Shown: in pieces, positions 32,364-42,280 of the stretch
How the letters are laid out: every line of letters starts with the position of its first letter
Numbering within the stretch: position 1 is the stretch's first letter
Source: Mytilus californianus
Lineage: Eukaryota > Mollusca > Bivalvia > Mytilida > Mytilidae
Reading direction: 5' to 3'
NCBI RefSeq assembly: GCF_021869535.1
Contig: NW_026262668.1
Coordinates: 22,449,732 to 22,513,731, forward strand
DNA length: 64,000 bases
Translations under genes and position numbers: made by a program
Notes under the pieces: generated by a model
Seen by the model: the letters and a program-made list of their open reading frames with translations, nothing else
Database searches by the model: none
Told to the model about the DNA's origin: nothing

Positions 32364-34732
32364 AGGCTTGTATAGGGTATATTGGGATACGGGATATTTG
32401 CCATTTTAATTTTAGGGATATGGGATATTTGTCCTAAAAGTAAATGGGATATGGGATATTGATGCATTTTTAAGGATATTGAATTTTGAACATGAAAAAA
32501 AAATAAGTGGAATTTAAAAGTTAAGTACAGAAATATTTACATCACTGGATAAAATTGCCCAAAAAAAATTAATATATAAGGTCATTTTAGTGCTTTGTTG
32601 ATTTTCATTGAGTTTATGGTCGTTTTATTTAAAAGTCATCCAAACCCACCCAAGCAAAAAGTATTGATCTATTTTCGATATTTTAAATTATATGCTCATA
32701 TGTACTGATAATTTTAAAAGTATTTGTTTTGCTTTCCATACTTCGTTCCTTATTGATAATTTTCCTTTTTGGGATGGTGATGTTCCTTTGGCACTATCTT
32801 ACCGGCCGTGTTTGTATATCGCAACTCTTTCGCTATGCCCGTATCTGTTGTAACGTTTTTGGATTTTAATGAACGTAATGTATGTATCACTGGTAAATTA
32901 ATAAGGCAGGGATTTCGTAACCACAAATCACTTAAAATCTTTACTAAATTCTTCCGTAGATATAGATTTGGTTTTGAAGTTTGGTTGTACCTGTAGAAAA
33001 CTTATTTCAAACGGGATAGCACATCCTCATTTTTACGGAGATGTTGTTTACCGTGCCATTGGATGTTGGATGTGTAATGATTGATAATTTAGTCTTAGAT
33101 GCATGATTTTTTTTTATTAGTTGTTATTGGCTTTGAACTAGCTGTCAGTAACTGCGAGTACTCTCAGATCTGTATTTAGTGTCTTTTTGTTGATGGGATG
33201 CACAAGTACTCGGTCACGTCCACTCTGTGTTTTTGTTACATGTTTTTCTATTTGTATCCATCTGATGAGTTAAGCCTTTTTCAACTGATTTGTATAGTTC
33301 GTTCTTATGTTGTACCGCTAACATGTTTAACCCCGCCACATTCTGTATGTATGTGCCTGTCTAAAGTCAGGAGCCTGTAATTCAGTGGTTGTCGTTTGTT
33401 GCTGTGTTACATATTTGTTTTTTGTTCATTTTTTTATACATAAATTAGGCCGTTAGTTTTCTCGTTTGAATTGTTCTACATTTGTCATTTCGGGACCTTT
33501 TATAGCTGACTATGCGGTATGAGCTTTGCTCATTGTTGAAAGTCGTACGGTGACCCATAGTTGTTAATATCTGTGTCATTTGGTCTCTTGTGAAGAGTTG
33601 TCTCATTGTCAATCATACTACATCTTCTTTTTTATATTATATGCTCATATGTATTGATAATTTTCTTGAAATAATCATAGATTATATATTGATGGATGCC
33701 CCGTTTGAATTTGAAATTATCTGTTAAATAGCTTTTTAAAAGGTTTAACTAGAATTATTACTAAATAATCAATGTAATCTTTTCTTCTATTACTGGTGTT
33801 TTGAGGAAGGAAATTAGAAAAAGTAACAAAAATATTGTGATCTATGAAATTCATAAGTTCAAGATCACATAGTCAAATTTTGTGTTATTTCTTTGCAAAA
33901 CAAGGGCTGTGCAAATTTTGCTTGCTGTAAAAATATTGCAATAGTTAGGTTTAATGTAGGTGCATTAGCAGAAAGCTTTCTTGTGTTAAATTTTGAGTTT
34001 TTGAACTTGCATGCTAAATATCCACTTTTTGATATGGGCGTGCTCTGACGTCCCACAGCTTCAGTTTGTCTGGCAAAACAGCCGTTGGAAGTCAGAGCAA
34101 TCTCGGACTAGAGACAGGGTTGCGTCCTTCTGTTCTTTCCAACATAGGTTAACGTGCAGGATGAAGTTTCTTATCAATGAAAGAAGAATGCTATCAAAAT
34201 GAAATTTTACAGACATATTCATCATGGTTTGAACTTTTATAAAAAAAATGTCTGAAATTAGACCCCTTACACCAAGTTTATCGTTTATAATCACATAAAA
34301 AGAGATTGTTGTACAACGCTCTAAGATGGAACACTTCATCTTTTGGACACATTTTCTTATTTAACGCTGGAAGTATGCACTGTAAATTTCCTTTACCACA
34401 GTTTTTTTTCTCTTTATATTCTAGTTCAACAAGGAATATAATTTTAATCAAATGTTAGTATTTTGAAAATAAATAATATGATTTGATCATTTTTCAGTCA
34501 AAATTGTTGAAGTTGAGCCAAAATCTTTATCAGAAGTGATGATGAGAATAAAAATGGGTTTGGGAATGAATTTATAATGATTTTTGGGGATATTTCAAAA
34601 TAGTTTTAGGGATATGGGATATTTGTATAAAATATTTATTGGGATATTAGGGGTAAACATTATAGGGATATGGGATATTGGGATAAAAACTTAATGGGAT
34701 ATGGGATATTGATACCCCCCCTAAACAAGCCT
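32364..34732. mobile_element. 2,369 bp hAT-like non-autonomous element in the left Polinton arm
   Basis: CATTAATG (8 bp) occurs at 32356-32363 and 34733-34740 and only once at the matching place in the right arm, near 39932. The ends are inverted (AGGCTTGT-TAGGG...). Both subterminal regions carry repeats of GGGATATGGGATATT, in direct orientation. An 8 bp duplication fits hAT elements. No transposase is present. A Penelope fragment sits inside at 32716-33635. Confidence 0.82.
32716..33635 (+). mobile_element. 5'-truncated Penelope-like element with a 29 bp target duplication
   Basis: The flanks 32687-32715 and 33636-33664 match over 29 bases with one mismatch, core ATATGCTCATATGTA. The insert translates, with stops, to FPFWDGDVPLALSY and FNERNVCITGKLIRQGF (32770-32900), the RT C-terminal region. 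The 3' tail follows, ending ACTACATCTTC. It is the most recent layer of a four-level nest. Confidence 0.82.
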
Positions 34733-34740
34733 CATTAATG

Positions 34741-35343
34741 GAACAAAATAGTATTTTACATCTAACTATTTCTGGGGTGAAATTTTGAAAGGTATTTAAT
34801 CTCGAATTTTATAATATAATTGTTCAATCAATATCGATAGCGTGTTTTAACTTTCAATAGGTTTTATTGATAAACGATGCACCGGTGTTTATCATTGTTA
34901 GCGTTTGTGTATGTTTGTGTGTGTGTGTGTGTGTTTGTGTGTATCGATTCAAGGTTTAATCCATACAAATATGAGCAAGGAATTATCCAATATGATTCTC
35001 CTTTTGTGTGATTGTATTCCTATTTTTTTTTTTTTTTTTTTAAGTTTCTGCTTCTCGGTACCACACTAGTAATGATAATAACAATAATTTGTACAATATT
35101 TAATATCCCCGTCAATTCAGACAGACATGGGTCGAGGAGCAATCCACATGTTGTCTTTACAATATATATAAAGAATAAAATTATCTATAATTATTTTATA
35201 CATCGAGATAAAAAGAAATAGAGAGTCGTCTACCACCCGACAACATCTTTAACATCACGAAAGGGCCAACAGTATGCTATCTTTCGTGCAGGGGTGTAAG
35301 CTGTCGAGACTTGAAGTTAGTCTTTCCAGGATAGTTAACTCTC
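34741..35343. repeat. Inner part of the left Polinton TIR
   Basis: Inverse of 39318-39931. It includes a GT microsatellite (~34912-34940; CA at ~39724-39750) and a poly-T run. No gene. Confidence 0.8.
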
Positions 35344-36504
35344 TCAAATATCAGATAAATCGCGAGCCTTAATCCAAGAGTTGAAATTCTTTGGCCAGTG
35401 TAACCATTTCACATAATATTGCTTGTTGGGTCCTTTGCCTCTGGTTTTAAGGATATTTTCAACTTTCCACATATCGTCTTCCCGAACATCCACTTTCTGC
35501 ACTTCTGATAGGTAGAAGGTTCCTGAAATTTCTTCGTCTTGAAAATCAATAAGTCGATAAACTGGAAGCCCACCACGTAATATTCTTTGAGATATTCTAA
35601 ATATCTCTCCGCTCCATTTCTCATCGTATTCCCTGGTAAAAGGATTTCTTATGTATGTAATCCGAACTTTATCGCCGATTTTGAAACGGAAAGGTTTTCG
35701 TACATTCTTTGTCTTAGGTTGTAATCTTTTTGGCCAATACATTTTCCACCACAGGTTTGTCTCTTTAGATAGGGTGACTTTATCTGGTGCCATGTCAATC
35801 GTTCTATGGAAGGTCTTGTTGTAGCTGTTAGCAAAATTCTGTAAGTTATCCACATAGTCATATGACTGCTTACTGGTGATAAATCTCAGAATTTTTTATT
35901 TAATAGTCTTGATCACTCTTTCAATGTAATTAGCTTTGATTTCCGTATTTTGTGCAAATAGATGTTGAATATTTCTCTGTTTAAGGAGAGATTCTACTAA
36001 TCGTGATCTGAATTCTTGTCCTTTATCTGTTCTTATTCTGTTTGGAGATCTTCCTTGTGATAAAACATGTTTCAAAGCATTCGCCACGGATTCACCTGTC
36101 TTATTCTTTAGAGGTCTTAGCCATAAATATTTGGAAAATATGTCAATCACCACCAATATGAAATTAAATCCACTGTTAAATTTCGAAAATTTAGACATGT
36201 TCATTAAATCGACATCCCATTGGTCGTCTATTCCAATAACGATAACTCTGTTCCGATTAAACGACCTTTTTAAGGGTCTTTGTAAACTGTATGGTTCCTG
36301 TCGTTGTAGCCATTTTCGTATTCTATATTTACTGAGAACGAATTTTCCATCTGATCGAACAAATCTGTAAAGTTTATCAGGCCCTGCAAAACTCGCTGGG
36401 TTAGCTGGATTGTAATAAATATTTCTCAAGTACTTTTCCCAAGAGGCCATCATTACACATGGGATGATGACTATAGAATGGTATACAGAGTAAAACGTTC
36501 TCAT
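35344..36504 (-). pseudogene. INT: Polinton integrase, left copy, one nonsense codon
   Basis: Retrovirus-like DDE integrase of ~386 codons, nearly identical to the right copy. The catalytic Asp and Glu region (IRTDKGQEF and NYIERVI) is present. At 35898-35896 the codon for Ser203 in the right copy reads TAA. The frame then continues open to 35344 through the SH3-like and chromodomain-like C-terminus. A truncated 202-residue product would keep the catalytic core but lose the C-terminal DNA/chromatin-binding part. It reads towards the left terminus, as Polinton integrases usually do. The right copy carries one extra Ile near its end. Confidence 0.85.
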
Positions 36505-36519
36505 ATTTATATAGTTGAG

Positions 36520-36650
36520 CTTTCATCGTCTACATCCTCTTCATCCTCCTCTTCCCACTCTTCCTCTCCATCATCATCAATGCTATCTTCGCTTTCAGAA
36601 CCATCATCATTTGTTTCGTTATCAATAGCTTCATTTTGATTTAATAGTCT
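36520..36650 (-). pseudogene. Acidic C-terminal end of a Polinton ORF, left arm
   Basis: On the minus strand an open segment rich in Asp and Glu (for example DDDGEEEWEEEDEED) ends in SSTI and a stop just before the integrase start. The 5' part of this gene has been replaced by integrase-derived sequence in another frame. The matching piece in the right arm is 38028-38152. Its identity is unknown. Confidence 0.55.
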
Positions 36651-37077
36651 TGATCACTCTTTCAACGTAATTAGCTTTGATTTCCGTATCTTTAGATAGG
36701 GTGACTTTATCTGGTGCCATGTCAATCGTTCTATGGAAGGTCTTGTTGTAGCTGTTAGCAAAATTCTGTAAGTTATCCACATAGTCATATGACTGCTTAC
36801 TGGTGATAAATCTCATAATTTTTGATTTAATAGTCTTGATCACTCTTTCAATGTAATTAGCTTTGATTTCCGTATTTTGTGCAAATAGATGTTGAATATT
36901 TCTCTGTTTCAGAAGGGCTTCTGCTAATCTTGATCTGAATTCTTGTCCTTTATCTGTTCTTATTCTGTTTGGTGATCTTCCTTGTGATAAAACATGTTTC
37001 AAAGCATTCGCAACGTATTCACCTTTCTTATCCTTTAGAGGCCTTAGCCATACATATTTGGAGAATATTTCAATCAC
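36631..37077 (-). pseudogene. Second, partial integrase copy with internal duplication, left arm
   Basis: 148 codons starting inside the integrase core (IEIFSKYVWLRPLKDKKGE). It differs from the full copy at several residues (DKKGEY for NKTGES), so it is a paralogous copy rather than a recent duplicate. It runs past the catalytic Glu to APDKVTLSKD, then repeats TEIKANYVERVIKTIKSK. The right-arm counterpart (37767-38027) lacks the intervening ~62 codons. The pattern suggests local duplication or conversion from the neighbouring full integrase. Confidence 0.75.
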
Positions 37078-37127
37078 TCTACGTCTATCATTTGAAGGAA
37101 GAGGACGTGTTTTAAGAGCTCTCTAAA

Positions 37128-37412
37128 ATGTCTAATACTTGTCCAGATTGTGGTACAGAATTTTCGAGAAAAGATGCTATGTTGAGACATTATAGGAAAA
37201 AACACAAAATCAATCAACCATATCCACCGAGCAGTCATGCGTATCCACCACCACCACCACCACCACCTCCACCTCCACCACCACCACCACCTCCACCACC
37301 ACCACCACCACCACCACCACCACCACCACAGCATGTGGTATTACATCATCCGTTCACTATGATATTGGCTGGACCTACTGGTTCAGGTAAGACGTTTTGG
37401 ATGAAAACATAG
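37128..37412 (+). pseudogene. ATP: Zinc finger plus start of the packaging ATPase, plus-strand copy
   Basis: 94 codons. Residues 5-26 form one C2H2 finger (C5, C8, H21, H26). A proline run from (CCA)n follows, then HPFTMILAGPTGSGKTFW with the Walker A motif GPTGSGKT at 82-89. The frame then runs into the opposite arm and stops. This is the 5' end of a FtsK/HerA-type DNA-packaging ATPase as found in Polintons. Walker B and the rest are missing. It lies between an integrase fragment and the palindrome axis. Confidence 0.8.
37361..37407. other. Axis of the Polinton inverted repeat
   Basis: To the left the sequence reads ...CATCCGTTCACTATG, to the right CATAGTGAACGGATG.... About 45 bases between them are present once and encode the Walker A motif on the plus strand. 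The arms therefore joined at unequal points, as in a fold-back or template-switch junction. Confidence 0.85.
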
Positions 37413-37716
37413 TGAACGGATGATGTAGTACCACATGCTGTGGTGGTGGTGGTGGTGGTGGTGGTGGTGGTGGAGGTGGTGGTGGTAGTGGTGGTGGTGG
37501 AGGTGGTGGTGGTGGTGGTGGTGGTGGTGGTGGTGGTGGAGGAGGTGGTGGTGGTGGAGATGGTGGTAGTGGAGGTGGAGGTGGAGGTGGTGGTGGTGGA
37601 TACGCATGACTGCTCGGTGGATATGGTTGATTGATTTTGTGTTTTTTCCTATAATGTCTCAACATAGCATCTTTTCTCGAAAATTCTGTACCACAATCTG
37701 GACAAGTATTAGACAT
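37375..37716 (-). pseudogene. Zinc finger plus start of the packaging ATPase, minus-strand copy
   Basis: 113 codons. It has the same finger and the same HPFTM entry as the plus-strand copy, but a longer proline run (TGG/CCA array at 37437-37600). It crosses the axis before reaching a Walker A motif and ends in unrelated residues. The two copies face each other across the axis. All His-rich, Val-rich and Trp-rich ORFs in the area are other frames of the trinucleotide arrays. Confidence 0.75.
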
Positions 37717-37766
37717 TTTAGAGAGCTCTTAAAACACGTCCTCTTCCTTCAAATGATAGACGTAGA

Positions 37767-38027
37767 GTGATTGAAATATTCTCCAAATATGTATGGCTAA
37801 GGCCTCTAAAGGATAAGAAAGGTGAATACGTTGCGAATGCTTTGAAACATGTTTTATCACAAGGAAGATCACCAAACAGAATAAGAACAGATAAAGGACA
37901 AGAATTCAGATCAAGATTAGTAGAAGCCCTTCTGAAACAGAGAAATATTCAACATCTATTTGCACAAAATACGGAAATCAAAGCTAATTACGTTGAAAGA
38001 GTGATCAAGACTATTAAATCAAAATGA
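37767..38027 (+). pseudogene. Partial integrase copy, right arm
   Basis: 86 codons from IEIFSKYVWLRPLKDKK to KTIKSK and a stop. It contains the second catalytic Asp and the Glu but not the first Asp. It is the counterpart of 36631-37077 without the internal duplication. An acidic ORF end follows in another frame. Confidence 0.75.
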
Positions 38028-38152
38028 AGCTATTGATAACGAAACAAATGATGATGGTTCTGAAAGCGAAGATAGCATTGATGATGATGGAGAGGAAGAG
38101 TGGGAAGAGGAGGATGAAGAGGATGTAGACGATGAAAGCTCAACTATATAAA
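38028..38152 (+). pseudogene. Acidic C-terminal end of a Polinton ORF, right arm
   Basis: About 41 codons, mostly Asp, Glu and Ser, ending in SSTI and a stop one base before the integrase start region. It is in a different frame from the integrase fragment before it. Confidence 0.5.
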
Positions 38153-38153
38153 T

Positions 38154-39317
38154 ATGAGAACGTTTTACTCTGTATACCATTCTATAGTCATCATCCCATG
38201 TGTAAAGATGGCCTCTTGGGAAAAGTACTTGAGAAATATTTGTTACAATCCAGCTAACCCAGCGAGTTTTGCAGGGCCTGATAAACTTTACAGATTTGTT
38301 CGATCAGATGGAAAATTCGTTCTCAGTAAATATAGAATACGAAAATGGCTACAACGACAAGAACCATACAGTTTACAAAGACCCTTAAAAAGGTCGTTTA
38401 ATCGGAACAGAGTTATCGTTATTGGAATAGACGACCAATGGGATGTCGATTTAATGAACATGTCTAAATTTTCGAAATTTAACAGTGGATTTAATTTCAT
38501 ATTGGTGGTGATTGACATATTTTCCAAATATGTATGGCTAAGACCTCTAAAGAATAAGACAGGTGAATCCGTGGCGAATGCTTTGAAACATGTTTTATCA
38601 CAAGGAAGATCTCCAAACAGAATAAGAACAGATAAAGGACAAGAATTCAGATCACGATTAGTAGAATCTCTCCTTAAACAGAGAAATATTCAACATCTAT
38701 TTGCACAAAATACGGAAATCAAAGCTAATTACGTTGAAAGAGTGATCAAGACTATTAAATCAAAAATTATGAGATTTATCACCAGTAAGCAGTCATATGA
38801 CTATGTGGATAACTTACAGAATTTTGCTAACAGCTACAACAAGACCTTCCATAGAACGATTGGCATGGCACCAGATAAAGTCACCCTATCTAAAGAGACA
38901 AACCTGTGGTGGAAAATGTATTGGCCAAAAAGATTACAACCTAAGACAAAGAATGTACGAAAACCTTTCCGTTTCAAAATCGGTGATAAAGTTCGGATTA
39001 CATACATAAGAAATCCTTTTACCAGGGAATACGATGAGAAATGGAGCGGAGAGATATTTAGAATATCTCAAAGAATATTACGTGGTGGGCTTCCAGTTTA
39101 TCGACTTATTGATTTTCAAGACGAAGAAATTTCAGGAACCTTCTACCAATCAGAAGTGCAGAAAGTGGATGTTCGGGAAGACGATATGTGGAAAGTTGAA
39201 AATATCCTTAAAACCAGAGGCAAAGGACCCATTAACAAGCAATATTATGTGAAATGGTTACACTGGCCAAAGAAATTCAACTCTTGGATTAAAGCTCGCG
39301 ATTTATCTGATATTTGA
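38154..39317 (+). CDS. INT: Polinton integrase, right copy, open
   Basis: 387 codons, full length for the family. The first ATG is at 38154; a second at 38208 (MASWEKYL) could be the true start. Catalytic residues by position are Asp97 or Asp99 in DQWDVDLM, Asp160 in IRTDKGQEF, and Glu195 in NYVERV. The 35-residue Asp-Glu spacing matches retroviral-type integrases. Residues ~270-330 resemble the SH3-like DNA-binding part (KIGDKVRI). The C-terminus (~345-387, with YYVKWLHWP) is a chromodomain-like motif. The enzyme would process and insert the element ends, producing the 6 bp duplication. It is the only open transposition gene in the element and reads towards the right terminus. Expression is unknown. 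Confidence 0.88.
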   Translation: MRTFYSVYHSIVIIPCVKMASWEKYLRNICYNPANPASFAGPDKLYRFVRSDGKFVLSKYRIRKWLQRQEPYSLQRPLKRSFNRNRVIVIGIDDQWDVDLMNMSKFSKFNSGFNFILVVIDIFSKYVWLRPLKNKTGESVANALKHVLSQGRSPNRIRTDKGQEFRSRLVESLLKQRNIQHLFAQNTEIKANYVERVIKTIKSKIMRFITSKQSYDYVDNLQNFANSYNKTFHRTIGMAPDKVTLSKETNLWWKMYWPKRLQPKTKNVRKPFRFKIGDKVRITYIRNPFTREYDEKWSGEIFRISQRILRGGLPVYRLIDFQDEEISGTFYQSEVQKVDVREDDMWKVENILKTRGKGPINKQYYVKWLHWPKKFNSWIKARDLSDI

Positions 39318-40419
39318 GAGAGTTAACTATCCTGGAAACACTAACTTCAAGTCTCGACAGCTTACACCCCTGCACGAAAGATAGCATACTGTTGGCCCTT
39401 TCGTGATGTTAAAGATGTTGTCGAGTGGTAGACGACTCTCTATTTCTTTTTATCTCGATGTATAAAATAATTATAGATAATTTTATTCTTTATATATATT
39501 GTAAAGACAACATGTGGATGGCTCCTCGACCCATGTCTGTCTGAATTGACGGGGATATTAAATATTGTACAAATTATTGTAACGTTGTTATCATTAATAT
39601 ATAGTGTGGTACCGAGAAGCAGAAACTTAAAAAAAAAATAAAATAGGAATACAATCACACAAAAGGAGAATCATATTGGATAATTCCTTGCTCGTATTTG
39701 TATGGATTAAACCTTGAATCGATACACACAAACACACACACACACACACACAAACATACACAAACGCTATCAATGATAAACATCGTTGCATCGTTTATCA
39801 ATAAAACCTATTGAAAGTTAAAACACGCTATCAATATTGATTGAACAATTATATTATAAAATTCGAGATTAAATACCTTTCAAAATTTCACCCCAGAAAT
39901 AGTTAGATGTAAAATACTATTTTGTTCCATTAATGTTACGATTTACTTATATTAAAAAGACACGTCTAAACATGTTAAAGGTCACTACGTACAATAACGA
40001 CAAGTTAAAACACGCTTTCAATATTGATTTAACGATTATATTATTTTTATAATAACGTGTACGTCTTATTCTTCACAGCCGTAGGTGAATAGATATATAA
40101 ACAAACAAATATATATTTGATACACACTTAGATGGGTTTACCTGTATATCTATTAATAGACTGGGGATTTTCATATATCAAATTAAAATAAAGATAAAAA
40201 TCATATACTTATGCATAATTAAGACAAACGTAATTAGTAACATTTAATAATGACCTTATCCAAAGAAATTAACAAATTTAATTAATTAGTCTCGTAATAC
40301 CAAATGATGACGTCATAGAAATTAGCCTCACATCGGGAGGCTACCTCTCAGGAGGCTACCTTTTCCCATAGGGTTAACATTAGCAAAAAGTCGCCAGAAC
40401 CGGTAGTTTCCCCACTACC
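39318..40419. repeat. Right Polinton TIR (uninterrupted)
   Basis: About 1.1 kb between integrase and terminus, inverse of the left-arm TIR. It contains a CA microsatellite (~39724-39750), an intact CATTAATG site and the uninterrupted TTATTATA site. These show where the left-arm insertions occurred. Confidence 0.85.
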
Positions 40420-40985
40420 TACAGAATTGAAAAAAATTCAAACGTTTTCTTTAGATGCTATTTCTTGGTCTTGAAGATAAGCTTCTGTCCAAGTTTCATA
40501 ACAATCCATGAAGGTCAACAAATTTATCATGTAAACAAGATTAATCCAACACTGTCTGTAAATGTTAACTGTAAAAAAAACTAAGTCCATCTATCAGAAA
40601 AATACAAAAAATCAAAATATATTTTCAAAAGTTTTCTAAAGACTTGATCTCTCAAGATCATGAAAAAGCTTCTGCCAAAGTTAAATAAAATTCTATGAAG
40701 GTTTGACAAAGTTAGTCCATTAATCAGTAAAATACGGGAACATGAAAATAAATATTTTTAAAATTTTGCTCTGGATACTGTATTTTGGTTATGAACAAGC
40801 TTCTGTCCAAAATTTATAAAATTCATTGATGGTTTGACAAAGTTATTGATGTCTAAAAAAAAAACTTTAACCATAGACTGAACCTTAATGCTGACTCCGC
40901 CGACACCGACGCCGACGACAGAATCTAGGATCCCTATGTCTCGCTTTTGCGACATAAATGTCGCTGGATTGACAAAAACGGGTAT
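40420..40985 (-). mobile_element. HINE in reverse: core units, GCC/GTC microsatellite, 5' end
   Basis: Core-unit phrases (TTTGACAAAGTTA) recur near 40700 and 40832, with a diverged copy near 40510. A GCCGACACCGACGCCGACGAC microsatellite follows at ~40899-40919. The end lies near 40985 with a hairpin-like GCGACATAAATGTCGC at ~40949-40964. Reading right to left it has the usual order: end, microsatellite, cores. The Polinton landed in one of its core units. A related copy is at 42280-43560. Confidence 0.65.
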
Positions 40986-42280
40986 AACCAAATCAATTAT
41001 TAAAATATATTGATTAATGCGGAAATAATTTAGAGGAGGGTTTGCGCTGGGCTATACGATGCCGATTGCCGTGGCAAGATAGCAGAATGTGAAGAACAAA
41101 AAGACGAGGGGATAATAATAATAAGAAAAAACGACTCTCAGATTATAACAGCAATTATTTGTGCATGTTAACATATTCTAATTTCTAAATATGATTTAAA
41201 GTAGATGTGAAGTATACATAAATAATTAAGACAGTCAACCCAATTAATCGACACACAAAACTCCTTACTTCTAAACTTCAAACAGGACATGCCTCTTACC
41301 AGTTATAAAGTCTTCTACAATGGACATATTATGTCATTACAATATTTTTTAGCTTTTTACCCTCCCAAGTCTAGCTAGATATAGAATAATTGTGAATAAA
41401 TGTAAAAAAAAAAAATAAGGCAAAATTGAATTATATAATATGTTTAACTGAAAACAATGAACAGAGTCAGAAACAAACGTCTTATACTTGTTTTTGAGAT
41501 TTATACTAAACATGCTATACATCTAAAAGACAAAAATATTGTTGCTATTGGATTATTTGAAAATGGATGTTTTCTAGAGGAATTTAAAATTATGTATACA
41601 CATACAAACACTATGATAATAAAACAGAAAGACATCTACATGTCAACATATAAACGCTCTCCCACAAAAGAATATGTTTAGCTTCGAAGGGTAAGTACAA
41701 TAAAGGCTTTGTTTTTCTCTCAATATCAAGTCCATAATGCGACAAAGTTAAATATAACGAATTTTGTCGAACGCTTCGAATGGTACGTTGGAATGTATAC
41801 CAGAAAAAGGCATCAAAAACGGACTTTGATGAAATTTTCCAAATCTTATGGAATTCAACGAAATTTAGGCTTGGATGTTATAAAGCGCTGTATTCGACAA
41901 ACTAACTATTTTAGTACGATATTTTGTTTATTATAACATGTATTATAAGCATAATTTTGCAAGATCTTTTTGTCGGCGTGTGCGCTAGCGCTGTTTCCAG
42001 GTCTGAAAACGAATGGAAATTTGCAGCCTGCTTTCTTTGTGTTTGTTGGGAAATTGAAATTGATGCTAACTGTGTCGTCAAAGAATTATATCTAATCTAG
42101 TTATTGTTTTTAAAATGATTCCTTGTTATAACAGCCATCAATACAAAATTGAATTTTAAGCTCGATATACTAGTAATGTTTCGGCCTTGTCTAACTTACT
42201 CCTTTTCCTATAGCCTTAAAACGTTGACAGTTCATCTCGACTTAAGAGTTTTGAATTTCTCCTTGGTATCTTCCTCCTCT
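40986..42280. other. Gene-free stretch
   Basis: Two short ORFs (41457-41681 and 41709-41936) have no motif and AT-driven composition, so I do not call them. Nothing else is seen. Confidence 0.4.

Larger units (their letters stand above)
29615..40419. mobile_element. Polinton/Maverick derivative arranged as one large inverted repeat
   Basis: TACAGA lies at 29609-29614 and 40420-40425; a 6 bp duplication is the Polinton hallmark. The ends are inverted (AGTAGTGGGGAAAC / GTTTCCCCACTACC). The inverted match continues through the TIR, a complete integrase, an acidic ORF end, an integrase fragment and the start of a zinc-finger/ATPase gene, until the arms meet at ~37361-37407. After subtracting two later insertions, the left arm is ~3.2 kb and the right ~3.0 kb. 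Family members normally run ~15-20 kb with protein-primed polymerase B, protease, capsid proteins and ATPase. None of these is present except the ATPase start. It could move only with proteins supplied by another copy. Confidence 0.85.

Noticed and set aside
37074-37634. Trp-rich, His-rich and Val-rich ORFs
   Set aside because: Other frames of the CCA/TGG trinucleotide arrays that encode the proline run in the zinc-finger/ATPase fragments.
29615-40419. Search for Polinton polymerase B, protease and capsid genes
   Set aside because: No palm-domain, protease or jelly-roll-type ORF is visible. The space between the integrase and the axis is fully accounted for by the listed fragments.
41457-41936. 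Two adjacent ORFs of ~75 codons
   Set aside because: AT-driven composition, no motif and no shared frame or splice signal.
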